The translations under genes and the position numbers were made by a program. Below the pieces are notes generated by a model. That model was given only the letters and a program-made list of their open reading frames with translations. It ran no database searches and was not told the DNA's origin. Positions 1 to 5,458 of a stretch of 5,531 nucleotides of DNA are shown piece by piece. Each line of letters opens with the position of its first letter. The stretch's first letter is position 1. The stretch spans positions 1 through 5,531 of the forward strand of contig URWZ01000124.1 in assembly GCA_900551625.1 (NCBI GenBank), written 5' to 3'. Origin of the DNA: an uncultured Collinsella sp. (GTDB taxonomy: Bacteria; Actinomycetota; Coriobacteriia; Coriobacteriales; Coriobacteriaceae).

Positions 1-24
1 TCGTTGGGTCTTGAGGGACGCTAA
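1..24 (+). CDS. 3' end of an upstream gene (frame uncertain)
   Basis: The first bases read as an open frame ending in TAA at 22-24, directly followed by a second in-frame TAA, and an intrinsic terminator lies 18 bases further on. This fits the tail of a plus-strand gene whose body is outside the window. A second frame stays open to a TAG at 29-31 and cannot be excluded. The first is preferred because of the double stop and because the other frame uses the codon AGG. Only about seven residues are visible, so no function can be given. Confidence 0.3.
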   Translation, partial: SLGLEGR

Positions 25-42
25 TAAATAGACTTGCTTGAT

Positions 43-73
43 GCCGCCTCTGTTAATGGGGCGGCTTCTTTTT
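43..73 (+). terminator. Intrinsic terminator of the upstream gene
   Basis: The arm GCCGCCTC (43-50) pairs with GGGGCGGC (58-65) through eight pairs, one of them G-U, around a seven-base loop. The run TTCTTTTT follows at once. This is a standard rho-independent terminator for the plus-strand gene that ends near base 24-31. The minus-strand gene ending at 169 converges on it. Confidence 0.8.
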
Positions 74-80
74 GTCGAAA

Positions 81-115
81 ACCGCCACAAAGGGGACAGG
101 CACCTTTGTGGCGGT
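81..115. repeat. REP-like palindrome, copy 1
   Basis: This is a perfect 13-bp inverted repeat: ACCGCCACAAAGG (81-93) and CCTTTGTGGCGGT (103-115) around the nine-base loop GGACAGGCA. Related copies lie at 948-982 and 1752-1786. The left flank GTCGAAA is shared with copy 2. The fourth arm position is G here and A in the other copies, and its partner changes from T to C, so pairing is kept. The copy lies between the convergent ends of two genes, and on the minus strand it is followed by TTTTC, so it could weakly terminate the minus-strand gene. Short palindromes of this type are often moved by REP-associated Y1 transposases, but none is encoded in this window. Confidence 0.85.
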
Positions 116-168
116 GGGGGTGAGCTCAATGTCGGTGTGCGCGTTGAGCGACATTCCAATGAGCGCCT

Positions 169-837
169 CTACAGAATTTCATCCGGGCTGGCGGGTTTGG
201 TTGTTTTGGGGATGCCGAGTTTGGATGACGCGAAATCGTCAACATTGTCCTTAATTCCGTCTTTGGTGTAGACAGTGACCATATAGGTGCTGTGTCCGAA
301 TTCGCCCTTGTCGCGTGTTGCCCAGGCATCCCAGTAGGCGGCCCCGTTTCGCCCTTTGATTTTTCCGACACGGCGGAGTTCTGTTCGCTTTAATTTCTGG
401 TTGCTATAGATGGTTCGACCGGTCTCCTCGGTGAGCCCGCACTGTCCAAGCATCTTGTCGAGGACTTGGTTCATGTGGCGCTCATCGGTGTTTGGTGCGT
501 AGTCGTAGGCGAGGGTGACGGAGTCGAGTGGCTGGTCGTCGATCAGATAGTTTAGCGCCTGAGGTTCAAGGCAGAAATAGGGGGAGCATCCGTCGACCTT
601 GCCGAGCAACGGTAACTTGGACTGCCAACTTCCGGTGGGAATTGCATATTCGTAGAACACGCCACGGCAGACAAAGGAGAGCGAGGTGGCACGCGAGCCG
701 GCGTCGATCATCCCGCAAAGATCGAAGGGCGAGGCGATACCAAAAGAAAAGGGCGTGATGACGATAAGGAAGAGCATCACGATGGGTATGGCGAGAATGG
801 CGATGACGTTACGACCGGTGGAATGAGGCGGCTTCAC
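169..837 (-). CDS. Hypothetical membrane-anchored protein, 222 aa
   Basis: I do not recognise this protein. The start chosen is GTG at 837-835, because GAGGAG lies five bases upstream of it; a TTG 18 bases further upstream (855) has no such site. The stop is TAG at 171-169. Residues 1-10 are short and weakly basic, and residues about 11-35 form one strongly hydrophobic segment. This suggests a signal anchor or uncleaved signal peptide, with the remaining ~185 residues outside the membrane. Five cysteines (about residues 41, 57, 84, 89, 133) all lie beyond the segment and could form disulfides. The C-terminal quarter is charged and ends in a Pro/Lys/Thr-rich tail. It is divergent from the plus-strand gene at 1072, which has the same overall plan but no clear sequence similarity apart from a short M/L-G-Q-C stretch. 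The intact frame and good ribosome site support a real gene; a secreted lipid-free surface protein is one possibility. Confidence 0.75.
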   Translation of the reverse strand: MKPPHSTGRNVIAILAIPIVMLFLIVITPFSFGIASPFDLCGMIDAGSRATSLSFVCRGVFYEYAIPTGSWQSKLPLLGKVDGCSPYFCLEPQALNYLIDDQPLDSVTLAYDYAPNTDERHMNQVLDKMLGQCGLTEETGRTIYSNQKLKRTELRRVGKIKGRNGAAYWDAWATRDKGEFGHSTYMVTVYTKDGIKDNVDDFASSKLGIPKTTKPASPDEIL

Positions 838-842
838 ATGCG

Positions 843-848
843 CTCCTC
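843..848 (-). promoter_or_regulatory. Ribosome binding site deciding the GTG start at 837
   Basis: On the minus strand GAGGAG is followed by CGCAT and then GTG. The five-base spacing and the strong match to the anti-Shine-Dalgarno sequence select this GTG over the upstream in-frame TTG. Confidence 0.7.
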
Positions 849-947
849 GAGACAAAGATCTGTTGAGGATAGGCAGAAATGGATATGTTCAGAGAACAAT
901 TCAAGTTTAATCTCATAGCGCGAGATGGTCGACCGTTAGCGTCGAAA

Positions 948-982
948 ACCACCACAAAGGTGCCTGTCCCCTTTGTGGTGGT
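948..982. repeat. REP-like palindrome, copy 2
   Basis: This is a perfect 13-bp inverted repeat: ACCACCACAAAGG (948-960) and CCTTTGTGGTGGT (970-982) around TGCCTGTCC. The left flank GTCGAAA matches that of copy 1, but the loop is the reverse complement of copy 1's loop. The copy lies between the two divergent hypothetical genes, 110 bases upstream of one start and 89 bases upstream of the other. That puts it just upstream of the plus-strand promoter at 1002-1030. Confidence 0.85.
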
Positions 983-1001
983 GAGGAGCGCGCGGCTTCT
1001 T

Positions 1002-1030
1002 TTGGTAATAGTGTTAGCTGGCGGTATCAT
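1002..1030 (+). promoter_or_regulatory. Candidate sigma-70-type promoter for the gene at 1072
   Basis: A -35-like TTGGTA (1002-1007) is separated by exactly 17 bases from a -10-like TATCAT (1025-1030, five of six consensus positions). Transcription would start near 1037, giving a leader of about 35 bases before the GTG at 1072. This position places the alternative in-frame GTG at 1033 upstream of the expected transcript start, which supports the later start codon. Confidence 0.5.
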
Positions 1031-1058
1031 TAGTGCAAATGGCGCGGGTTTGCATTGT

Positions 1059-1064
1059 GAGGTG
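1059..1064 (+). promoter_or_regulatory. Ribosome binding site deciding the GTG start at 1072
   Basis: GAGGTG is followed by seven bases and then GTG at 1072. The upstream in-frame candidates GTG 1033 and ATG 1039 have no comparable site. Confidence 0.65.
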
Positions 1065-1071
1065 TTTTGCC

Positions 1072-1743
1072 GTGAGCTGTCCTGGCCGTATTGGATTGAT
1101 TGTCTTGGCGCTTGCGATCGCTGTGGTTGGCGCGGGCGCTGTCGGCATGGCGTTTCTACCTGCTGCGGTGACGGAGCCGGTGGTCAAGCCTGTGACTCAA
1201 TCTGTCGAACTTCTGACCGGCGACGACAAGCCCGAGACCATTACCGTTGATTTTGATGAGCAGCCGGCTGTGCTGGGTATTAGCAATTATCCGCGTATTC
1301 AGCTTGGGGCCATGCGCTATACCACGGATACAAGCCTGATCGATAGGGCGTCCGAGCTACTCAAGGGCAAAACATTTAAGCGTTGGTACGGATATGCGTC
1401 CTATCGGGCAAAAGCGAACGACATGGTTGGCGGATGCCACTCTTCCATCGAACTGGACACTGCAAACGGCGCAAAGTTATGTGATGTCTCGTACGATCCA
1501 GGCTACGAGGGCAATGAGGGTCCGGGCATCTACGTCATGGACGGCGATGTCGCATATGTCATGGAGGGCGACCAGACCGAGCTCAACGATTTTATGGGTC
1601 AGTGTATCCAAGATGCCTATAAACAGACCTGCTTGCCTGACTCGCAGACTGCACGCGATAGTGGGTCTGCCCGTACATGGCTGTTCGAGGATGAGATGCC
1701 CTGGACCGTCGAATCGGGAAGTACGGGTTCGGCGAAGGAGTAG
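1072..1743 (+). CDS. Hypothetical membrane-anchored protein, 223 aa
   Basis: I do not recognise this protein. The start is taken as GTG 1072 on the strength of GAGGTG seven bases upstream and the candidate promoter at 1002-1030; a longer reading from GTG 1033 would add 13 residues. The stop is TAG at 1741-1743. After a short basic start (C3, R6), residues about 7-29 form one Ala/Val/Leu/Gly-rich hydrophobic segment ending at a Pro-Ala-Ala, so the protein is probably membrane-anchored or secreted. The outer part carries four cysteines (about residues 122, 137, 178, 187), an aromatic patch around residues 102-111 and a very acidic C-terminal half. It is divergent from the minus-strand gene at 837. 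Gene size and topology match that neighbour, which suggests a related role, but this is inference. A REP-like hairpin starts immediately after the stop. Confidence 0.78.
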   Translation: MSCPGRIGLIVLALAIAVVGAGAVGMAFLPAAVTEPVVKPVTQSVELLTGDDKPETITVDFDEQPAVLGISNYPRIQLGAMRYTTDTSLIDRASELLKGKTFKRWYGYASYRAKANDMVGGCHSSIELDTANGAKLCDVSYDPGYEGNEGPGIYVMDGDVAYVMEGDQTELNDFMGQCIQDAYKQTCLPDSQTARDSGSARTWLFEDEMPWTVESGSTGSAKE

Positions 1744-1795
1744 AGACCGCGACCACCACAAAGGTGCTTGTCCTCTTTGTGGTGGTTTTCGGTCT
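1744..1795. repeat. REP-like palindrome, copy 3, with extended stem
   Basis: The core is ACCACCACAAAG (1752-1763) paired with CTTTGTGGTGGT (1775-1786), plus a G-U-compatible pair, around a loop close to TGCTTGTCC. The symmetry continues outward after three unpaired bases on each side: AGACCG (1744-1749) with CGGTCT (1790-1795). The copy begins on the base after the stop codon at 1743, so it may also act as a 3' stabiliser or weak terminator of that gene. Its loop differs from the other copies by two changes, consistent with an older, drifted copy. Confidence 0.8.
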
Positions 1796-1852
1796 GTCTC
1801 GATCTGTAACATCTTGGCCGCTAAAAGTGGGCCTGGTGTTACAGATTTAGAT
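1796..1852 (+). repeat. Tandem hairpin unit 1 of 3 (GATCTGTAACA family)
   Basis: The left arm GTCTCGATCTGTAACATC (1796-1813) pairs with a right arm at 1835-1852. Of 18 positions, 14 are Watson-Crick, three are G-U (1796/1852, 1801/1847, 1812/1836) and one is mismatched (1800/1848). A GGCC/GGCC inner pairing is possible. TTTTTG at 1852-1857 follows the stem, so this unit could also work as a plus-strand terminator. The strand is given as plus because the wobble pairs only form in a plus-strand transcript. Confidence 0.8.
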
Positions 1853-1876
1853 TTTTGATCCGGGTGTTTTCTGTTC

Positions 1877-1933
1877 GTCTCGATCTGTAACAGTTAGACC
1901 CTAATTTGCCGATTAGATGTTACAGATTGAGAC
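1877..1933 (+). repeat. Tandem hairpin unit 2 of 3
   Basis: The left arm GTCTCGATCTGTAACA (1877-1892) pairs with TGTTACAGATTGAGAC (1918-1933): 16 positions with a single G-U (1882/1928). An inner stem CTAAT (1901-1905) with ATTAG (1912-1916) closes the loop. The unit starts 81 bases after the start of unit 1. Confidence 0.85.
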
Positions 1934-1956
1934 AAACGGGCGCCGCTGAATAATTT

Positions 1957-2013
1957 GTCTCGATCTGTAACATCTGGAGCCGGAAACGGTCGATAGATGT
2001 TATAGATTGAGAT
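1957..2013 (+). repeat. Tandem hairpin unit 3 of 3
   Basis: The left arm GTCTCGATCTGTAACATCT (1957-1975) pairs over 19 positions with 1995-2013: 16 Watson-Crick, three G-U (1957/2013, 1962/2008, 1967/2003) and no mismatch. The tip contains CCG-GAAA-CGG (1980-1989), a GNRA-type tetraloop on the plus strand. The unit starts 80 bases after unit 2. The arms are conserved across units and the loops are not. Confidence 0.85.
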
Positions 2014-2076
2014 AGTAAGGGGATGAGGCCGCAGCGGGCGAGCGGGTCTGCCCCCTATCTCTCAATCACTCATAAA

Positions 2077-2112
2077 ATCTTATATATAGAGACTTAGATT
2101 TATGTATAAGAT
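2077..2112. promoter_or_regulatory. AT-rich dyad upstream of clpB, candidate operator/promoter region
   Basis: ATCTTATATATA (2077-2088) is the inverted repeat of TATGTATAAGAT (2101-2112) with one mismatch in 12, separated by 12 bases. The right arm contains TATAAG, a possible -10 element, but I see no matching -35 at the right distance. The position, 79-114 bases before the clpB start, and the symmetry fit an operator for a dimeric regulator. It resembles none of the heat-shock operators I know. Confidence 0.4.
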
Positions 2113-2151
2113 CGTACAAAGCTGGCAACAATACTTCTCGAACAACGTGAA

Positions 2152-2174
2152 GCCGCCCCGTAGGGCGGCCGCCC
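2152..2174 (+). other. GC-rich leader hairpin just upstream of the clpB ribosome site
   Basis: GCCGCCC (2152-2158) pairs with GGGCGGC (2163-2169) around CGTA. The right arm is also part of a perfect 12-base palindrome, GGGCGGCCGCCC (2163-2174), so two pairings compete. The stem ends 10 bases before the Shine-Dalgarno GAGGTGAT at 2180-2187. There is no T-run, so it is not an obvious terminator. It may be a decayed terminator, an mRNA-stabilising 5' stem or a translation control element. Confidence 0.45.
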
Positions 2175-2190
2175 CAAGAGAGGTGATTCC

Positions 2191-4818
2191 ATGAGAATCG
2201 ATAAGCTAGCAATGACGTCGCGCGAGGCGCTGCAGACCGCCATGAGCACGGCTGCCGACGCGCAGGCCGGCGCGGTGGAGCCGATTCACCTGCTGTCTGC
2301 CCTGCTCGGTGCCGGCGAGCGCAATATCTCCGTGATCATCGAGCGCATCGGCGCTGACCCGGCTCAGCTCGCACGCTCCACGCAGGATGCCATCGACCAC
2401 GCGCCCAAGGTTTCGGGCGAGGGTCAGCAGATGGGCCTGTCCAACGAGCTCGTCCGCGTCATCGAGAAGGCCGAGAAGAAGGCCACCAAGATGGGCGACA
2501 GCTTTGTGGTGACCGAGCATCTGCTGATGGCGCTTGCCGAGGACAAGGGCGAGGCTGGTCGTGTACTGCGTGACGCTGGCGTGACCAAGGAGCGCATCGA
2601 GCAAGTCTACGAGGAGCTGCGTGGCGATGACCGCGTGACGTCTGCCGAGGACAAGACTCAGTTTGAGGCGCTGGAGCAGTACGGCCGCAATATCTGCGAC
2701 CTTGCCCGTGCCGGCAAGCTCGACCCGGTCATCGGCCGTACCGACGAGATCCGTCGTACCATCCAGGTCCTGTCCCGTCGCACCAAGAACAACCCCGTGC
2801 TCATCGGCGAGCCGGGCGTCGGCAAGACGGCCATCGTCGAGGGTATCGCCCAGCGTATCGTGGCCGGCGACGTGCCGAGCACCCTGCGTGACCGCGACCT
2901 CATCGAGCTTGACATGAGCGCGTTGGTCGCCGGCGCCAAGTACCGTGGTGAGTTCGAGGACCGTTTGAAAGCCGTGCTCAAGGAAGTGCAAAAGTCCGAG
3001 GGCAAGGTCATCCTGTTCATCGATGAACTCCACACCATTGTGGGCGCGGGTGCCACCGAGGGCTCCATGGACGCCGGTAACATCCTCAAGCCGGCGCTCG
3101 CCCGTGGCGACCTGCACGCGATCGGCGCGACCACGCTCGACGAATACCGCAAGTATATCGAGAAGGACGCGGCGCTCGCGCGTCGTTTCCAGACCGTTAT
3201 GGTGAGCGAGCCTACCGTCGAGGACACCATCTCAATCCTGCGTGGCCTCAAGGAGAAGTACGAGATCTTCCACGGCGTGCATATCACCGATAGCGCGCTC
3301 GTGGCGGCTGCCGACCTCTCCGATCGCTACATCGCCGACCGTTTCCTGCCCGACAAGGCCATCGACCTGGTCGATGAGGCCGCAAGCCGCCTGCGCATGG
3401 AGCTCGACAGCATGCCGGTCGAGATCGACGCCACCACGCGTCAGCTCACCCAGCTGCAGATCGAGGAGCAGGCACTTATGAAGGAGACCGATGACGCCTC
3501 CAAGGAGCGTCTGGAGGCCCTACGTCAGGAGATCGCCGAGGTCCAGGAAAAGCTCAACGTGCAAAAGGCCGGCTGGCTCAACCAAAAGAACGCCATCGAC
3601 CACGTGCAGGAGCTCAAGGGCCGGCTCGACGAGGCCAAGAGCGAAGAGGAGCGCGCGACGCGCAACGGCGACCTGGGCCGTGCGTCCGAGCTGCGCTTCT
3701 CCGTGATTCCGGGCCTGCAGCAGCAGATTCAGGATTCCGAGGCCGCGCTCGAGGCACAAAAGCAGCAGGACGGCGAGGGCCTCAACGAACAGGTGACCTC
3801 CGATGAGATCGCCGAGGTCGTGAGCGCCTGGACCGGCGTGCCTGTGTCCAAGATGATGCAGGGCGAGCTCGACAAGTTGAAGGGCCTGGAGGGCGAGCTG
3901 CATAAGCGCGTCATCGGTCAGGACGAGGCCGTCTCCGCCGTTGCCGCGGCCGTGCGCCGCAGCCGTGCGGGTCTCTCCGATCCGGACAAGCCCATCGGCA
4001 GCTTCTTCTTCCTGGGCCCCACCGGCGTGGGCAAGACCGAGCTCGCCAAGGCGCTTGCCGAGTGCCTGTTCGATGACGAGCGTGCGCTCGTGCGTATCGA
4101 CATGTCCGAGTACATGGAGAAGTTCAGCGTCCAGCGTCTGATCGGTGCGCCCCCGGGATACGTGGGTTACGACGAGGGCGGCCAGCTCACCGAGGCCGTG
4201 CGCCGTCGTCCGTACTCCGTGATCTTGCTCGACGAGATGGAGAAGGCTCATCCGGATGTCTTTAACGTGCTGTTGCAGGTGCTTGATGACGGCCGTCTGA
4301 CCGATGGCCAGGGTCGCCAGGTGTCCTTCAAGAACACGATTATCATCATGACGTCCAACGTGGGCTCCAAAGCCATCGCCGATTTGTCCGGTAAGGACGA
4401 GGAGGAGATGCGCCATCAGGTCGACGCTGCCATGGCTCAGACCTTCCGCCCCGAGTTCCTCAACCGTATCGACGATATCGTGGTGTTCCATCCGCTCGGC
4501 ATGGCGCAGATCGAGAAGATCGTCGACATCCAGCTTGCCGACGTCCGCGCGCGTCTGGCCAAGGAGCGCATGACGCTTGCCGTCACCCCGGCGGCCAAGC
4601 AGATGCTCGCCGTGGGCGGCCTGGACCCCGTGTTCGGTGCCCGTCCGCTCAAGCGTCTGGTCCAGCGCGAGGTCGTGGATGCCATCGCCGCCGCCATCAT
4701 CGACGGCACGGTGCGCGAGGGCGATCAGGTGACGGTCGATGCCGACAAGGACGGCGGCTTTACCGTCGTGTGCGACAACACGCCGGCGGCCACCTACGAG
4801 GTTCCCGACGCCGAGTAG
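2191..4818 (+). CDS. clpB: ClpB, ATP-dependent protein disaggregase (Hsp100), 875 aa
   Basis: This is a cytosolic hexameric AAA+ chaperone that threads aggregated proteins through its pore, working with DnaK/DnaJ/GrpE. Two Clp N-terminal repeats are visible (about 11-140; PIHLL at 31-35, TEHLL at 108-112). AAA+ domain 1 has Walker A GEPGVGKT (206-213), Walker B FIDE (276-279), pore-loop Tyr251 in KYRGEFED, and paired arginines 331-332. A long coiled-coil middle domain (about 405-530) separates ClpB from ClpC and ClpA. AAA+ domain 2 has Walker A GPTGVGKT (609-616), Walker B VILLDE (677-682), pore-loop Tyr657 in GYVGY, an arginine finger near 759 and sensor-2 GAR (816-818). I see no ClpP-docking loop, as expected for a disaggregase. 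The length is slightly above the usual ~860. ATG 2191 follows GAGGTGAT. The gene stands alone, with its own leader and a strong terminator. No HspR, CIRCE or CtsR operator is recognisable upstream. Confidence 0.98.
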   Translation: MRIDKLAMTSREALQTAMSTAADAQAGAVEPIHLLSALLGAGERNISVIIERIGADPAQLARSTQDAIDHAPKVSGEGQQMGLSNELVRVIEKAEKKATKMGDSFVVTEHLLMALAEDKGEAGRVLRDAGVTKERIEQVYEELRGDDRVTSAEDKTQFEALEQYGRNICDLARAGKLDPVIGRTDEIRRTIQVLSRRTKNNPVLIGEPGVGKTAIVEGIAQRIVAGDVPSTLRDRDLIELDMSALVAGAKYRGEFEDRLKAVLKEVQKSEGKVILFIDELHTIVGAGATEGSMDAGNILKPALARGDLHAIGATTLDEYRKYIEKDAALARRFQTVMVSEPTVEDTISILRGLKEKYEIFHGVHITDSALVAAADLSDRYIADRFLPDKAIDLVDEAASRLRMELDSMPVEIDATTRQLTQLQIEEQALMKETDDASKERLEALRQEIAEVQEKLNVQKAGWLNQKNAIDHVQELKGRLDEAKSEEERATRNGDLGRASELRFSVIPGLQQQIQDSEAALEAQKQQDGEGLNEQVTSDEIAEVVSAWTGVPVSKMMQGELDKLKGLEGELHKRVIGQDEAVSAVAAAVRRSRAGLSDPDKPIGSFFFLGPTGVGKTELAKALAECLFDDERALVRIDMSEYMEKFSVQRLIGAPPGYVGYDEGGQLTEAVRRRPYSVILLDEMEKAHPDVFNVLLQVLDDGRLTDGQGRQVSFKNTIIIMTSNVGSKAIADLSGKDEEEMRHQVDAAMAQTFRPEFLNRIDDIVVFHPLGMAQIEKIVDIQLADVRARLAKERMTLAVTPAAKQMLAVGGLDPVFGARPLKRLVQREVVDAIAAAIIDGTVREGDQVTVDADKDGGFTVVCDNTPAATYEVPDAE

Positions 4819-4865
4819 ATTTATGGGACATGCCTTAAAATCTGCCAGCAGTCTCTAAACGCCAA

Positions 4866-4900
4866 GGGCGGCGGATCCAATTGGGTCCGCCGCCCTTTTT
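4866..4900 (+). terminator. Strong intrinsic terminator of clpB
   Basis: GGGCGGCGGATCC (4866-4878) pairs with GGGTCCGCCGCCC (4883-4895): 13 positions with one G-U around an AATT loop, followed by TTTTT. It lies 47 bases after the clpB stop, so clpB is probably transcribed as the last or only gene of its unit. Confidence 0.95.
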
Positions 4901-4952
4901 CGTGCGACAATCGATGGTGTTGAACATGAGTACATGGCAAGGAGCTATGCAG

Positions 4953-5138
4953 ATGAAAGACGAGAACAAGACGAATGCACCGGCGACCGATGCCGCACCC
5001 AAGCCTGCGCCTAAGCCGGCGCCTAAGCCGCGCGACCCCTATATCCGTGCCGAGAACGAGGACGACGACGGCTACGACCCCTACAGCGACCGACGACCCG
5101 AGCGCGAGCCAATGTTCGAAGCCGACCCGTGGCGCTAA
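4953..5138 (+). CDS. Small proline-rich/acidic hypothetical protein, 61 aa
   Basis: I do not recognise this protein. The start is ATG 4953 because AAGGAG (4939-4944) lies eight bases upstream. The in-frame ATG at 4947 would be only two bases from it, and the earlier in-frame ATGs at 4914 and 4926 lie upstream of this site. The protein has no hydrophobic segment. A charged start is followed by a Pro-Lys/Pro-Ala repeat (about residues 16-26, PKPAPKPAPKP), an acidic aromatic stretch (about 34-46, with EDDDGYDPY), an Arg/Glu-rich stretch and the ending FEADPWR. It is probably unstructured and cytosolic. The Pro repeat is also a DNA repeat of about 12 bases (CCTAAGCCGGCG-like), so its number may vary between strains. 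The gene follows the clpB terminator and so should have its own promoter, though I could not place one convincingly. The good ribosome site and ordered composition favour a real gene. Confidence 0.6.
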   Translation: MKDENKTNAPATDAAPKPAPKPAPKPRDPYIRAENEDDDGYDPYSDRRPEREPMFEADPWR

Positions 5139-5162
5139 GTGCCACCCAAAAGGCCACCAATA

Positions 5163-5229
5163 AGTTGCGGTGAAATAGGGACTGTTTTGCGGTTTGACCA
5201 GCAAAAACAGTCCCTATTTCACCGCAACT
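5163..5229. repeat. Long perfect palindrome, 26-bp arms
   Basis: The arms at 5163-5188 and 5204-5229 are perfectly complementary over 26 bp, around the 15-base loop GCGGTTTGACCAGCA. The arm includes GGTGAAATAGGGACTGTTTT. The first arm starts 24 bases after the stop of the small gene, so it may also end that transcript, although there is no T-run after the right arm. It is a different family from the palindromes at 81, 948 and 1752, though both contain a GGGAC(T/A)G core. Perfect arms of this length suggest a recent arrival or active maintenance, as in REP/MITE-type elements. Confidence 0.85.
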
Positions 5230-5263
5230 GCGTTAGGGATTTTTCTGCAGGGGGAGGGTAGTC

Positions 5264-5295
5264 AAAAAGCCCCGTCCCAAATTGACTGCTCGGGG
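5264..5295 (-). terminator. Possible minus-strand intrinsic terminator
   Basis: Read on the minus strand, CCCCG (5295-5291) and CGGGG (5274-5270) can pair and are followed by CTTTTT (5269-5264). The stem is only five strong pairs with a 16-base loop. A second pairing, AGTCAA (5260-5265) with TTGACT (5282-5287), crosses it. No minus-strand gene of normal size ends here, so the call is tentative. Confidence 0.25.
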
Positions 5296-5373
5296 AGTCG
5301 CATTCGAGCTCGGTTGTCCTCTTAGCCACTCGATATCCTTCGGAGCAATAACGGTGATAAAACTTGCTTAAGG

Positions 5374-5451
5374 TTAATCAAGCTACACACAATCTTGCTC
5401 TCTAATTAATCAAGAATCAGTATAATTTTGATTAGCTAGAGAGCAAGATTG
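5374..5451. promoter_or_regulatory. Symmetric AT-rich control region with a consensus -10 in its centre
   Basis: CAATCTTGCTCTCTA (5390-5404) and TAGAGAGCAAGATTG (5437-5451) form a perfect 15-bp inverted repeat. The symmetry continues with TAATCAA (5407-5413) and TTGATTA (5428-5434) after a two-base gap on each side. A perfect TATAAT (5421-5426) sits in the central 14 bases. A third TAATCAA box lies at 5375-5381. On the plus strand the best -35, TTGCTC (5395-5400), is 20 bases from TATAAT. On the minus strand TTGCTC (5446-5441) is 16 bases from TATACT (5424-5419). The region directly precedes the gene starting at 5459 and probably controls it through a dimeric regulator. Confidence 0.55.
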
Positions 5452-5458
5452 GAGAATC

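Noticed and set aside
879..1250. Plus-strand open frame of 123 codons overlapping the gene at 1072 in another frame
   Set aside because: It runs through the REP-like palindrome (giving a TTKVPVPFVVV-type translation) and then overlaps the better-supported gene. That gene has its own promoter-like and ribosome-binding sequences and a coherent membrane segment.
1796..2013. CRISPR array
   Set aside because: There are only three units, each internally an inverted repeat of about 57 bases. The gaps between units are short (about 23 bases) and there are no cas genes. The pattern is tandem hairpins, not direct repeats with unique spacers.
2020..2190. HspR (HAIR), HrcA (CIRCE) or CtsR operator in front of clpB
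   Set aside because: I looked for CTTGAGT-N7-ACTCAAG, TTAGCACTC-N9-GAGTGCTAA and the GGTCAAA-type heptad repeats. Only an isolated ACTCA at 2068-2072 was found, with no partner.
2206..3117. Long minus-strand open frame (303 codons) opposite clpB, and a similar one of 323 codons at 3520-4491
   Set aside because: These are antisense shadows of a GC-rich gene with strong codon bias. Their translations are Leu/Asp/His/Gly-rich without recognisable domains, and the plus strand encodes an unmistakable ClpB.
5296..5345. tRNA-like sequence on the minus strand
   Set aside because: Some stretches resemble D-arm wording, but there is no TTCGA-containing T-arm, no closing acceptor stem and no anticodon stem.
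5390..5451. Invertible promoter (phase-variable switch) flanked by the 15-bp inverted repeats
   Set aside because: Only 32 bases lie between the arms, which is short for known site-specific inversion, and no recombinase gene is in the window. An operator explains the symmetry more simply.
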